A model generated the notes under the pieces. The model was not told where the DNA came from. It saw nothing but the letters and a program-made list of their open reading frames with translations, and searched no databases. Positions 1-10,100 of a stretch of 64,000 bases of DNA are shown piece after piece. The stretch covers positions 72,001-136,000 of the forward strand of contig NC_059563.1 in the NCBI RefSeq assembly GCF_905220415.1, given 5' to 3'. Both the position numbers and the translations under genes were made by a program. The stretch is from Colias croceus. Taxonomy: Eukaryota > Arthropoda > Insecta > Lepidoptera > Pieridae. Positions within the stretch are counted from its first letter, which is position 1, and each line of letters starts with the position of its first letter.

Positions 1-168
1 ATTTGTTATTTAGGTACTTTTTTACTATCTAATCTTTGTATGTTTATGCACAACATGAGTTTATGCCGAGATAATAATTCTAATTAGCATAGTTTTTTAG
101 TTTGAAACAAATATATTTTTGTCATTACTGTAAATATATTATTCATTTAATGTTCATGTTTTATCCAG
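1..168. other. Intron sequence left of the first visible exon
   Basis: AT-rich, no exon recognised, ending in the acceptor TATCCAG. Confidence 0.5.
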
Positions 169-372
169 TCCCGCCGTGTGAAAACGGGCGACACAATTTT
201 GAACATCCGAGGCGCGGTGCGCGACGCGATCGGCGACGCGGGCGCCGCGCCCGGCCCGCGCGCCTCCTCGCGAGTGGACGCCTTCGTCATCAGACCCTCG
301 CCCGTCATGAGAGACGAGCCCAGGGACCAGGCGAGGGAAGCGGAGTCCAGGAGGGAGAGACAGCCGCCGCAG
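169..372 (+). CDS. Ig gene, visible exon 1 (charged linker)
   Basis: Acceptor TATCCAG, donor CAG/GTATGG, phase 0 at both ends, 68 codons. It encodes no Ig fold: the segment is rich in Arg, Ala, Asp and Pro and looks like a disordered linker or the tail of an earlier domain. Strongly GC-rich against AT-rich introns. Its membership of the gene rests on phase, direction and composition. Confidence 0.65.
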
Positions 373-3300
373 GTATGGAGATTTCAATAATATTCAGTAC
401 GTGTTTGCTAATAAAGTTTTCTATGGATATCAATTTTTCAAATCAAAGATACCAAACTGTAGGTATAGACTTCTAGTTATAAACACAGTAAGATTTGATC
501 AAGAACTTGTGCTTATATTATATTTATAGGATGTATTCGATTTACACATTTATGTATAATAACAATTACTTCTCTTAAAATTTAGTCGTTTTAATTAATA
601 TTCGAATTATAAGCTTTAATTGCTGATTCCAGTTACATACATGTAGAAGCTATTAATTTTTTACACAATATATTCGTAGTTGAGCATGCAAATATTAATT
701 CCCGTTAATACAGCATCATTCAATTATTACTTTATATTCTTGTTGTCGAATTAATCACAGGAATAAATTAAGATCGACTCCAAGAATTATTTTAGGATTT
801 AATAAAAGCAAACGGACACACGATACGCAATTAAAAATTAAATTAATAATCTCTAATTGGGTGCCGGGCTGGAAGAAAATTGGTGGATGAATTTTCTGTT
901 TCGCGTAATAAACTATAATAAACAGCGCTGAGTTGAATTTATTTTCTAGCAAAAATAAATAGCATCTCAACTAAACCGCTTCAGGATTTTTAAGAAAAAG
1001 AAACCGAAAGACAGGAACAAATCACTATAATCAAGAAATCTCTTAATTATTGTAGTACACTGAATTGCCTCTTACTCAGAATGATTTAAAGGATTCTTGC
1101 GAGCACGAAATAAGCCACTCTCAACTCAAACTCAATTAATTTGAGAGGCTTATTAACGGCGGCCTTTAAAGAGAGCCCCTCAAATTGAAGTTCCTTATTT
1201 TTTTCGTCTCAATTTTCTTGGCGAACATGTTTTGTGAATTTTAAATTTGAATAAAGTTGTTTTGTTACTTCAATGTTTTTATTTGAGAAAGGCTGGAAAA
1301 GAGTCGATTGATTTATGTTATGCATGTATGTATGTTATGTATACAGAAGGGTGTGTGTGTGTGTGTGCATGTTTGGATGGAATTAAAATATCTCAAAAAT
1401 AAACGTGAATATAATATTTAGCATCGTGACCGCCTGCATGCACCCAAATCGTCATACGTTGTTTGGAATTGTTTCATCTTTAGAAATAAAAGCTTTATTT
1501 TACACGTAGTAGTGTATTTCTATTTTTAATAATTGGCTTCTATAATAATTCATAAACAGTATGAGTAGTTGCTCACCGTAGTTATACCTGTTATTTTGCT
1601 AAATTTCATCCTATAAATTCCTTGTCTTTTTAAACAATAAAGCTTGGTGTCTATATGTAATTCCTATCTTTGAGTGGTTCTTGTATTCAGCGTTATTGTG
1701 TCTCGATAAGGGAGCAGACAAAGGGCCCTCGAAACAGAGACATCTTCAGGATTTATTACTGAATTTAGGACCACATTTTAGGTATTATGTAACTTGGAAA
1801 GTAAATACTCGACTCTCCAACTTTTAATTTTGATTAAATGGATATTTCTTGTTTGCTCTTTTTTCTTTGACTTTGATAAATATACGTTTTCATTTACGAA
1901 AGATATTTAATTTACTGTAATTAATAGTATTACAGTTTTTTTAGAGCTACATCGATATAATTAATAGTGAATTGTTGTTTGTTTTTACAGTTTGCTACGC
2001 ATAATTAAAACACTATACTGAAAATATAGAATTTCATCTTACAATCCTAATTATATTTGAACCTCTTAAAGGTTCAAATATTTGTAGAGATGACTAAGCT
2101 ATAAATTGAATGTTGTGCTTGGTTTCGTAATATATAGGAGTATTTATTGAAATATATATTGTTTTAGCCACAAAAGTTGGAGAAAGAACTTCTAGTGGAA
2201 GCTCACGCGCGCGCCCGCATCGCCTGCGACCTCGTCAATGCTACCAACATCCGATGGTATAAGGACAATGAGGTGGGACATATCACATTAATTTATTTCT
2301 AATCATGCCAAAGAAGTTTCACTTCTGACACGTGTGCTCGGCACACACGTTCTTTTTATTTGAATAGTTCGTTGATCTGTCTCGATATTGTTTAAAACTT
2401 ATATTATGGAGGTAGTTAAAATTTCGGCTGTCAGTTTGGGACCAATTAGTGATTCCAATTTTAATTAGTTTCAGAATGTTTGTATTGTTTTACTTTTCAA
2501 TTATATCGGCTATGTGGTATATCTATTTAACTTTCATATCTATATATACAGGGACATTCATAAATCGCGAAAGATAAACATTTTTAATTATAACACATCG
2601 AAGGTTACTTTTCTTCATAGCACTAGCAAATGGATCTGCGTCATCCGAATATTATGATAAACAAAATAAAATAAATGGCGATAAAAGCACGATATATCCT
2701 CAGCAAGTAACGCTCCCGGTGTCCGCGGAGAGCGCGGGCGGCGAGGCGTACCGGTCGGGCGCGGGCGAGGCGGTGGAGATCCCGCGCGCGAGCCGCCACC
2801 ACGCCGCCAAGTGGCGCTGCGGCGGCCGCGACCGCTCCGGCCGGCCCGTCGCCGGCCTGCCCACGCGACTGCGCATATACGGTGTGCTGACTTTCAATGT
2901 CTTTACAATTACTATACAATACTCAATACAAACATATAACACTAAAATCAAAAACACAAAATACTAAGGACACAAACAGTAACAAGTTGTGAAAGCGAGT
3001 GAAATGGCAAAACACACCTACGGTGTATGTACATCGTGTACATGTCAACATGAATTTCGCGTTACGGCTGCCTGTAGTTTTCAGAAATGTTTACTCTCAA
3101 CATTGCACAAATATTAAACATTGTTAATAAATAAATGAATAGACAATATAATAACTTCAACGTAATTTTTATATTAACTGGTAATAAATATATGGACGTA
3201 CATCATATTATTACAATACAATTAAATTATTTTTCAGTTACATATTAAAATGAAATACTTAATATAGAAAAGAACTATGTATAATTGTGCGTTTCAAATG

Positions 3301-6300
3301 ACGGAAAAAGAAACACAATACAATTACAAGAACATGAAAAATTGCTCATTACTAATTATGTTTTCTTGAAAGCTAATGTTTTCATAATGCAATCCATTCT
3401 AATACAAATATATATCCTATAGAACCAGTCAGATCGGTGTATCTCGCAGTGGATGGCAGAAGATTAGACGCCGGCAACACGTGGGTGCCGGTGCGCGACA
3501 AAACTGTGTTGGAAGTGCGCTGTGTTGCTGAAGGTATGTTAAGAAATATAATTTATGGAGAAGAGTAGGTACTACAATGACTTAATTTCGCAGAAAAAAA
3601 AAATTGATGAATACAAAGTTTAATAGGAAAGTTTGACAGCCGTATGGTCTGTTTTGATCAGACATGATACTGCTTCATTCAAGCAAATATTAATTATTTC
3701 ATCAAAATATGATAAGGTTGTGTTATTTTTATAAAAATCGTCTAAGTATTTTACTTTATGTAAAAAGATATCGTTAATTATAGCTTCAAAAAATAATATA
3801 ATGGAAAAGTAATTACACTATTAATTAATACGAAATTGGATATTGAAAGCTCGTTGATTTACTTGGCAAATCTTCTGAGATTTTATTAGTTTTCGTTACG
3901 CTAATATCAACTTGTATTAGCTACGTTATCGAATGAACTCATCTAATTATTAATGTAATGTTATTGTGCTTCGTAAATTTAAAGGCGGTTAGTTAAATTA
4001 CACACAAGGGACTTCTAAAAGCCATTTGATAAGTAAAATCGTACAGGCGAACTAATATTCCTAATGTTTTAATGATGCATGCGGCAAATACTATTTTACT
4101 TTTGTATACTCATCTATTTTAAAAGCATAAAATGATTGGGTAAATGATTAGGTATTCAGCTTAACTCGGCGAAAGGAAATAAAAATTATTTGGTGTCCCT
4201 CAGGGACCAGTATAAGGACCAAAACATTATAAAAGAAGCAACATTTGATATTTGTTTTGAAGTGAATTTATTATGTTAGGTGGCGTGCCTCCACCTGACC
4301 TATCATGGCGGCTGCTCGCGTTGGAACCGGCGCTAGATCACAGACCATATTTACGTATACACCACACGAATTATTCAGTTGGTAAGACGATATAATTTCT
4401 AACAATACTTAATTATTAGAAGTAGTTAGCGGGATTGAGTAGGTTTTTTACAATGATGATGTACTTCAATATTGATATTTTTAATCTACTAGATATTTTT
4501 TACAAATAATAATACATAACAGCATAGCGTTGGATAGATTAATGTATCTAGAAAAAAATGATGTACAGATAAAATCTACGTAACAAGTAAAATGTGTTCT
4601 ACAATTAGTATCAACATAATGTAAAATGTAATTAAATTAACTACAACAGTAACAATAACATCATAATATTATAGTGTTGTATATGATGTTATCGTAATTG
4701 TAATTGATGCTGTTTGATATTTATGATGATAAAAGTTCTGTTGTTGATATTTTTGCTGTCGATGAAGAGTTTAATACTGATAACAACGATTATAATAATA
4801 TATTTCCGACGGTCAGAGGGCATGTCGTGGTCGCGCGTGGTGGTGACGGCGGCGCGCGAGCTGCACAACGCCACGCTGCAGTGCGAGGGCAAGCAGCGCA
4901 AGCCCGCGCCCGGCGCACACAACTCCTCCAACCACTACGACGTCATGACCGCCAAGTTGGAAATACATGTCACTTGTGAGTATTGTTGTAAATATAGACG
5001 ATTTGTAATGAAAATGTTATAATTTGGTTTGATTCGTGATAAAGATTTTGCATGACAACAATGTTCAATGAAAAATGTAATTGGTGATAGAGAAGCAGGT
5101 CACAAAAGAAGCGACAACGGAGCTAGGATTAAAGTTGGATATCTTTTAGTAGATTGCTGATCGAGGAAAAGTGTAATTGGTGATAGATAAGCAAGTTAAA
5201 AACCACTCAGCATTATGAAATGTGGCATTTTAGTAAATTGTTGATTGAGGGGAAATTATAATGATTTATTTGAAAACCCATATCTTGAGTAATATATTTA
5301 GTTTTTAATGAATGGAGTGGTGATGAACCTATAACTAATTTTGCTCATCCTAAATTTTAAGACAAATGTAAAGATGTTGTTGCTCTTTTACGTAAAAATT
5401 GCCGATCTAATTATAATCAAATATTTTGGTATCCAGATAGTTCATGACTTGGTAGAAAAAGTCGGAAGTCTTACGACTAATCGTTAGTTCCTGGAGAATC
5501 GAAATACAAAAAGTATATCTATGTGAAGCTATTTTCTATCGATGTGAAACTATTCCTCGCAGGAATAAAGGAAAGTCAGATAATACTCGCATAGTTTAAA
5601 AGCGAATGGTTTGAAATGTTCGACTGTGGTCTATTTATGATTTTCTTTACACTGCATTTGATTTACTGCCTAGCATTTTAATTAATTTAGGTTTCACGTA
5701 GTTTTTAACAGAATTTACCATTAGTTGACCACAGTTTACCAGTGGTTTAAAGAATTCGTAATGCGTTGTGTACACGACTTCTAATTTAACACCTCACTCG
5801 TTAAACTCCCCAGTCAGAGCGTGACCTAATTCGAACTGATTAAACATGTTCAACAGGATTTCATTTATCGCTTAAATTCGCGTTTTCTCTATCTCTTACG
5901 TTCATTATGTTAAACAAAATATCACAAAGTGATCATGACCAAAAGAATTTTCAACTAATGGAATTTTTTTTATAAACCACTAGAGCAGACGAGAAAGGAG
6001 TATAATTTATATTTTTTGGTTTTTATGGCATTCAAATGCTTTATAAATATAAATTTACAAAGAATAGAAAAAATTCGATCACGAGGTGGGACTCGAACCC
6101 GCATCCTTCGCGCCATTCCGGGACGGATGCCTCACCAACTCAGCCACTCGTGACCCGCCTGAGCAATCGAATTTATTCTATCCCTTCAGTTTTATGTGTC
6201 TTAAGGGACACACCGCGCGCCATCTATTGAGATGATTTTAACAACCATCTCAACCAATATGAAGCACTTTTCAGTGAATACAATATTGTAACGATGGAAC

Positions 6301-9300
6301 ACGACCTTTTCTTGAATTTATATTTTTTGGTTTTTATGGCATTCAAATGCTTTATAAATATAAATTTATAAAGAATAGAAAAAATTCGATCACGAGGCGG
6401 GACTCGAACCCGCATCCTTCGCGCCATTCCGGGGCGGATGCCTCACCTATAATATTATAAAATAATTAATTACAGAAATTAAAAAATTTTGAGACTGATT
6501 GAAATATTAGGCAATAGAACGGTTTTGCAAGTAGGTATAGTAGTAGATTTGAGTATTGAGTTTGAGAAATACTGGGTTGGGTATTTGGGACTGTCTTGCT
6601 GCTGATCGCAGATTGTAGTTCGCAGCTCGCAGTGCCAGTTTTAATTTTGTTTAAATTGTACTTCTTTATAGCTCTAGTTTTAATACTGGAGGAAAGAATG
6701 AGTTAGGCAATACAGAGGAAAACAATTTTTTTTTCTATAAGAGTGATAGACGACACATGCATACGGCACACGGCTTACAACTATAGAAAAAGTGTCGTTA
6801 CAACTTTGATCTTAATTCCGTCTAGCCCCCTTTCGCTATGCACGAATAATAACTTAGCTCCAAAAACAACAAAATAAGAGCGTATATCTGTGGCAGACCC
6901 GCCGTCGTTCGTGATCTCGCGCTGGCCCGGGTTCGGCGTGTCGCTGTGGGCGGGGCGCGCGGCGGCGCTGCGCTGCGACGTGGACTCCAACCCGCCCGCG
7001 CGCCCCGCCTGGACGCGCGACGCCGACGCGCCCGCGCCGCACACGTGAGTGACACACTTCACTCGCGTCCAGTCGCTTTAAACCTTACTCAAAACCTATT
7101 TCACATAATATATTGACCAAAAATGGATCCCTGTGGAACACCTATATTAATTGATAGGCCGCAGGACTTTACATTAACAACAACAGTTGATATTCTATTC
7201 TGAAGTTATGAAGCCTTGGTGTACAGCCTGAGCTAAACCTTTAATTCTTTAATAATTGATTTTTTTGCAAGATACAGAAATGTTTTACGTAGTTAAATGC
7301 TTTGGAAAAGTAAAAAAATTAAAAAAAAAATCAATCTTTTAATTATTTAATCATGCCTTACATAATATGTATTAAGATAAGAATAAGATCTACTACATAT
7401 TTTCTATTTGTTGTATAATGTTGTGTGGAAGGTAATGTATATGTGGATTTGTTGTATGTATAACGTTCACGTGGCGTGTTGTGTGCAGGGTTATGCTATC
7501 ATTGATCTGTTGTATTATGTTCGCGTGGTGTGATGTAGTTCTGTGGAAGGTAGTTGATGGCACGTGCGTGGCGCAGGTCGCCGGCGCCGATGGAGAGCGC
7601 GGACGGGTCGGCCACGCTGCGCTGGGCGGCGCTGCGGCCGGCGCACGCGGGCTGGTACCAGTGCCGCGCCAGCTGGCTCGACACCGAGTACTCCTCCATC
7701 GGCTACTACCTCAACGTGCTGTGTGAGTGCCTCGCTGGATCACTCGCTTACTGGCTCACGGGCTCTACACATCTACCTCCACCACCATTATAATACGACA
7801 CATATACAATATGTTTAAAAATTATACTCGATATTTTTCATAAATAAAAAAAACATGAATGTCAATATTTTTAAACACATAAATTTTCTGTCAATTAAAC
7901 ACAATTATTTTAAGTTTATAAGTAAGTATAAATAGGTAAAAACACACGTTAAGCACTAATATATTGTGATCTACAACTATTGTTCGTAACCCTTCCCAGA
8001 AACCCCTATCTCATAATAAAACTTTCCTCCCAGCCCCAGACGAGTCAGCGACGTCGGCGACAGAGACTAACGAGGAGCCAGTCCATCAGAAAGTTGAAGT
8101 GCCACTCGGAGGGAACGTTCAGTTACATTGTCCAAAGGGTAAGTAGAAAAAAAAGGAATAACTTTTTGACATTTTTATTGCCATGTTTTAAATTTATTGG
8201 ATGTTGTGCTAACCATTCGTCAATTATTAAAAAAAAATTGCCAGTATAGTCTTACAGTTCATTTTAACGGCACAGACTTTTAAACAATTAATGTTGTGAT
8301 TGTCAAATAGTTTGTTATGTACTGTGTAACCTGGTGCAGGCAGCGTGGGGTGCTGGTGGCGGCGCGTGGTCGGCAACGCGAGCGACAACTGGGCGCCCGC
8401 CGGCAGCCACCACGCGCACGGGGTGCTCGGTGAGATTATATACTTTGTGTTATTTTACCTGTTGAAAACATACATACTGAGATGAAAAAATATCGCATAA
8501 TAATCGTTAAAACTGTGACTTTCTAACGTAACGGTAAAATATTTTTTTAAAGTAATACGGAGCTTTTTGAATAAAGGAAAAAACGTCCTTCCAAACGTTT
8601 TCATTGTTTTTAAAATTGTTAGACAGAATTTAACTTAGTTCTTGTGAATAACTTTTTTATAACAAACGGTTTAATTATATTGCATTTGCGAATGTCATGT
8701 GTTAAAGACGCTGCAGTTATTGTCAGTTTATATTCTTAGTATGCAAAATACACGTGTATATCAGGTCACTAGCTGTGCCACGCGGTTTTACCCGCATTGC
8801 TCTGTCCCTGTTATTCTTAGCGTGATGATATATTATAGCCTTCCTCGATAAGTGGGCTATCTAATACCGAAATAATTTTTCAAATCGGACTAGTGGTTCC
8901 TGAGATTAGCGCGTTCAAACAAACTGTTCAGCTCTATAAGCTGAGTACACATGAGCAGTCCGTGCGCAGGTATAGCGGAGGCGATGTGGGAGGAGGGCGG
9001 CGAGTACCGCTGCGTGGGCGCGCGCGCCGCTGAGCGCGAGCGGCTCCGCGAGCTCAAGCGGGTCACGCTCTCCGTCACCGGTACTACATCATATCAATAA
9101 ATTAATATTTCAGGACAAAATTTTCACACACGGCACGATTTGATCCCATACTAAAAGCTTTCATGTGTAATGGAAACCAGAAGGTTGATAAATATACATA
9201 TAAGATTTAAGATAAATAATTAAATATACGACATACAAATCATTAATGATTATAAAAAAAAATCACAAGCGAGAATCTTTATAGGAAAATACAAAAACTC

Positions 9301-9933
9301 GTCCCATTTATAACGTTTATCACCTTTAAGTATGTTTCTTAGTTATCATTTTAGTTTTTTTAAGAATATTATTTTACATATATTATTTTAAAAGATTTTC
9401 ATTACATTTTTCATATACTTTTTCTTGGTCAAATTTTCTTTCTTTGCGCGTATTCGAAAACTAAAATCAATTGAATGTGCATGTGTCAATTGATTTTTTA
9501 CTTGAAATATAGTTTTAATATATTATTATGCAACCAAAAAACATAAAATATTTATCTAGGTGGCGCAACAGCAAAAACGATAAGCACAGAGCCCGCACAG
9601 AACGGGTGGCGTCTAACTTGCGGGGTGTGCGGTCGGAACCTCCGCGTGTTGTGGGTCACGAGCGGTCGGTCCCAGCCCGCTATACTAACCCCTGATTTAT
9701 CTCAACACTGCTGGAGGGCGATCCTCATAACCCCCGACTCAGAAGAAGTGTGGTGTGTCGCGGTGTCTTCTAGCGGCGGGGCTGTGGCCGTGTTCCCCAA
9801 ACGCAGCCTCGCGGCATCTCTGTCCCCCGCCCGACACGCGGTCCGAGCGCTACAATCCGGAACCCCCCGACTAGATTCGACCCCTTTTCTACTGACCCCC
9901 TTTGTATTTCTGCTAGCTTTTGTGTTAGTATGA
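169..9933 (+). CDS. GPI-anchored multi-Ig-domain cell-surface protein, 3' twelve coding exons
   Basis: Twelve exons join in frame: 169-372, 2168-2272, 2704-2881, 3423-3533, 4280-4381, 4817-4975, 6897-7044, 7577-7722, 8034-8138, 8340-8429, 8970-9080, 9560-9933. They total 1833 nt, 610 residues plus TGA. Every junction is AG/GT and all phases agree, which strongly supports the model. Ig-like Cys/Trp/Cys sets fall near residues 88/98/142, 196/209/256, 313/325/365 and 417/425/464, with a fifth, atypical set at 507/518/552. Five N-glycosylation sequons (NAT, NYS, NAT, NSS, NAS) indicate an extracellular protein. The chain ends in a hydrophobic stretch (about 592-610) with no charged cytoplasmic tail, as in GPI-anchor signals. 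The signal peptide and first exons lie left of the window. Ig proteins of this layout usually mediate neuronal or muscle cell adhesion; that role is inferred. I could not assign a named family member. Confidence 0.85.
373..2167. other. Intron 1 of the Ig gene
   Basis: AT-rich intron. A GT microsatellite lies at about 1350-1367. No further exon or clear mobile element was recognised. Confidence 0.6.
2168..2272 (+). CDS. Ig gene, visible exon 2 (Ig1, strands A-C)
   Basis: Acceptor GTTTTAG, donor GAG/GTGGGA, 35 codons, phase 0 to 0. It carries the first Ig cysteine (ARIACDL), an NAT sequon and the core tryptophan (NIRWYKDNE). Confidence 0.85.
2307..2352 (+). repeat. GAAGTTTCACTTC repeat, right end only
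   Basis: Right terminal part of the small repeat seen complete at 40215-40356: CAAAGAAGTTTCACTTCTGA followed by an ACGTGTGCTC/CACACACG hairpin. Inside intron 2 of the Ig gene. Confidence 0.7.
2704..2881 (+). CDS. Ig gene, visible exon 3 (Ig1, strands D-G)
   Basis: Acceptor TCCTCAG, donor G/GTGTGC, phase 0 to 1. It contains the closing cysteine of Ig1 (AKWRCGG) and the G-strand (TRLRIY). Very GC-rich. Confidence 0.82.
3423..3533 (+). CDS. Ig gene, visible exon 4 (Ig2 start)
   Basis: Acceptor CCTATAG, donor G/GTATGT, phase 1 to 1. It reads EPVRSVYLAVDG and VLEVRCVAEG, giving the first cysteine of Ig2. Composition is closer to balanced than in exons 3, 6, 7 and 8. Confidence 0.85.
4280..4381 (+). 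CDS. Ig gene, visible exon 5 (Ig2 core)
   Basis: Acceptor TATGTTAG, donor G/GTAAGA, phase 1 to 1. It carries PPPDLSWRLL with the core Trp of Ig2 and an NYS sequon. Not GC-rich. Confidence 0.83.
4817..4975 (+). CDS. Ig gene, visible exon 6 (Ig2 end)
   Basis: Acceptor CGGTCAG, donor T/GTGAGT, phase 1 to 1. It includes HNATLQCEG, the closing cysteine of Ig2 with a sequon, an NSS sequon, and the G-strand AKLEIHVT leading to Ig3. Confidence 0.83.
6004..6170 (-). mobile_element. tRNA-derived SINE, copy 1
   Basis: On the minus strand it starts with a tRNA-like head (6079-6153): a perfect 7-bp acceptor-like stem (TCACGAG/CTCGTGA), an A-box-like TGGCTGAGTTGGTGAGGCA and a B-box GGTTCGAGTCC, followed by a T run and an AT-rich tail. 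The anticodon arm does not fold canonically (six pairs closing an 18-nt loop), so this is a SINE rather than a tRNA gene. Lies in intron 6 of the Ig gene. Confidence 0.72.
6315..6447 (-). mobile_element. tRNA-derived SINE, copy 2, 5'-truncated
   Basis: 133 nt nearly identical to 6004-6136, with the same AT-rich tail. It stops abruptly inside the tRNA-like head, so it lacks the A-box half. Its T-arm stem (GCGGG/CCCGC) is perfect, whereas copy 1 has one mismatch. Confidence 0.72.
6897..7044 (+). CDS. Ig gene, visible exon 7 (Ig3 start)
   Basis: Acceptor TGTGGCAG, donor AC/GTGAGT, phase 1 to 2. It opens with the YPPSF linker typical of adjacent Ig domains, then AALRCDVDSNP and the core Trp (PAWTRD). 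Extremely GC-rich. Confidence 0.83.
7577..7722 (+). CDS. Ig gene, visible exon 8 (Ig3 end)
   Basis: Acceptor TGGCGCAG, donor T/GTGAGT, phase 2 to 1. It carries the F-strand AGWYQCRAS with the closing cysteine and the G-strand GYYLNVL. Confidence 0.85.
8034..8138 (+). CDS. Ig gene, visible exon 9 (Ig4 start)
   Basis: Acceptor CCTCCCAG, donor G/GTAAGT, phase 1 to 1. An acidic Ser/Thr linker is followed by VEVPLGGNVQLHCPK with the first cysteine of Ig4. Confidence 0.83.
8340..8429 (+). CDS. Ig gene, visible exon 10 (Ig4 core)
   Basis: Acceptor GGTGCAG, donor G/GTGAGA, phase 1 to 1, 90 nt. It encodes VGCWWRRVVGNAS with an extra cysteine beside the core Trp and an NAS sequon. Confidence 0.8.
8769..8945 (-). 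repeat. Lepidopteran interspersed repeat (CTAGCTGTGCC family)
   Basis: Begins CTAGCTGTGCCACGCGG and shares ATAGCCTTCCTCGATAAG and GAGATTAGCGCGTTCAAAC with the copies at 14536, 26145 and (reverse) 60940. It occupies the 3' part of intron 10, just before exon 11. Confidence 0.7.
8970..9080 (+). CDS. Ig gene, visible exon 11 (Ig4 end)
   Basis: Acceptor GTGCGCAG, donor G/GTACTA, phase 1 to 1. It contains GGEYRCVGARA with the closing cysteine and KRVTLSVT as G-strand. The acceptor lies about 25 nt after an interspersed repeat and has only a weak pyrimidine tract. Confidence 0.82.
9560..9933 (+). CDS. Ig gene, last exon (Ig5-like and GPI signal)
   Basis: Acceptor TTATCTAG, phase 1, 374 nt ending in TGA. 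It encodes an Ig-like domain in one uninterrupted exon (WRLTCGVC, VLWVTS, EVWCVAV), then a Ser/Pro/Arg-rich stalk, then a hydrophobic C-terminus ending at the stop. Absence of basic residues after the hydrophobic part favours GPI anchoring over a transmembrane helix. Confidence 0.85.
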
Positions 9934-10100
9934 AAATTGTGTTATACGTAGTCAATTTTATGGTGAGATATAATAATGGGTAGTCATGTTTTCTGTTCAC
10001 TTGACTTTTAGTCAGAATGTAGAAATTGTTTTTGTATGGATTGCTTTGAAAACATCGCTACCTGCTATTGTAATAAAGACTGTATAAAAATAATCTAAAG
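9934..10100 (+). terminator. 3' UTR and first polyadenylation signal of the Ig gene
   Basis: AT-rich sequence after the stop, with AATAAA at 10072-10077. Further AATAAA copies (near 10827 and 10972) and GT-rich stretches (near 10341) could support longer transcripts. Confidence 0.6.

Noticed and set aside
2641..2967. Minus-strand and extended open frames over the GC-rich Ig exon 3
   Set aside because: They result from GC-rich sequence lacking stops; the plus-strand exon has splice sites and Ig residues in phase.
6079..6153. Possible tRNA gene on the minus strand
   Set aside because: Acceptor stem, A box and B box are present, but the anticodon arm does not form a 5-bp stem with a 7-nt loop, and a truncated copy with the same tail lies nearby. 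It is a SINE head.
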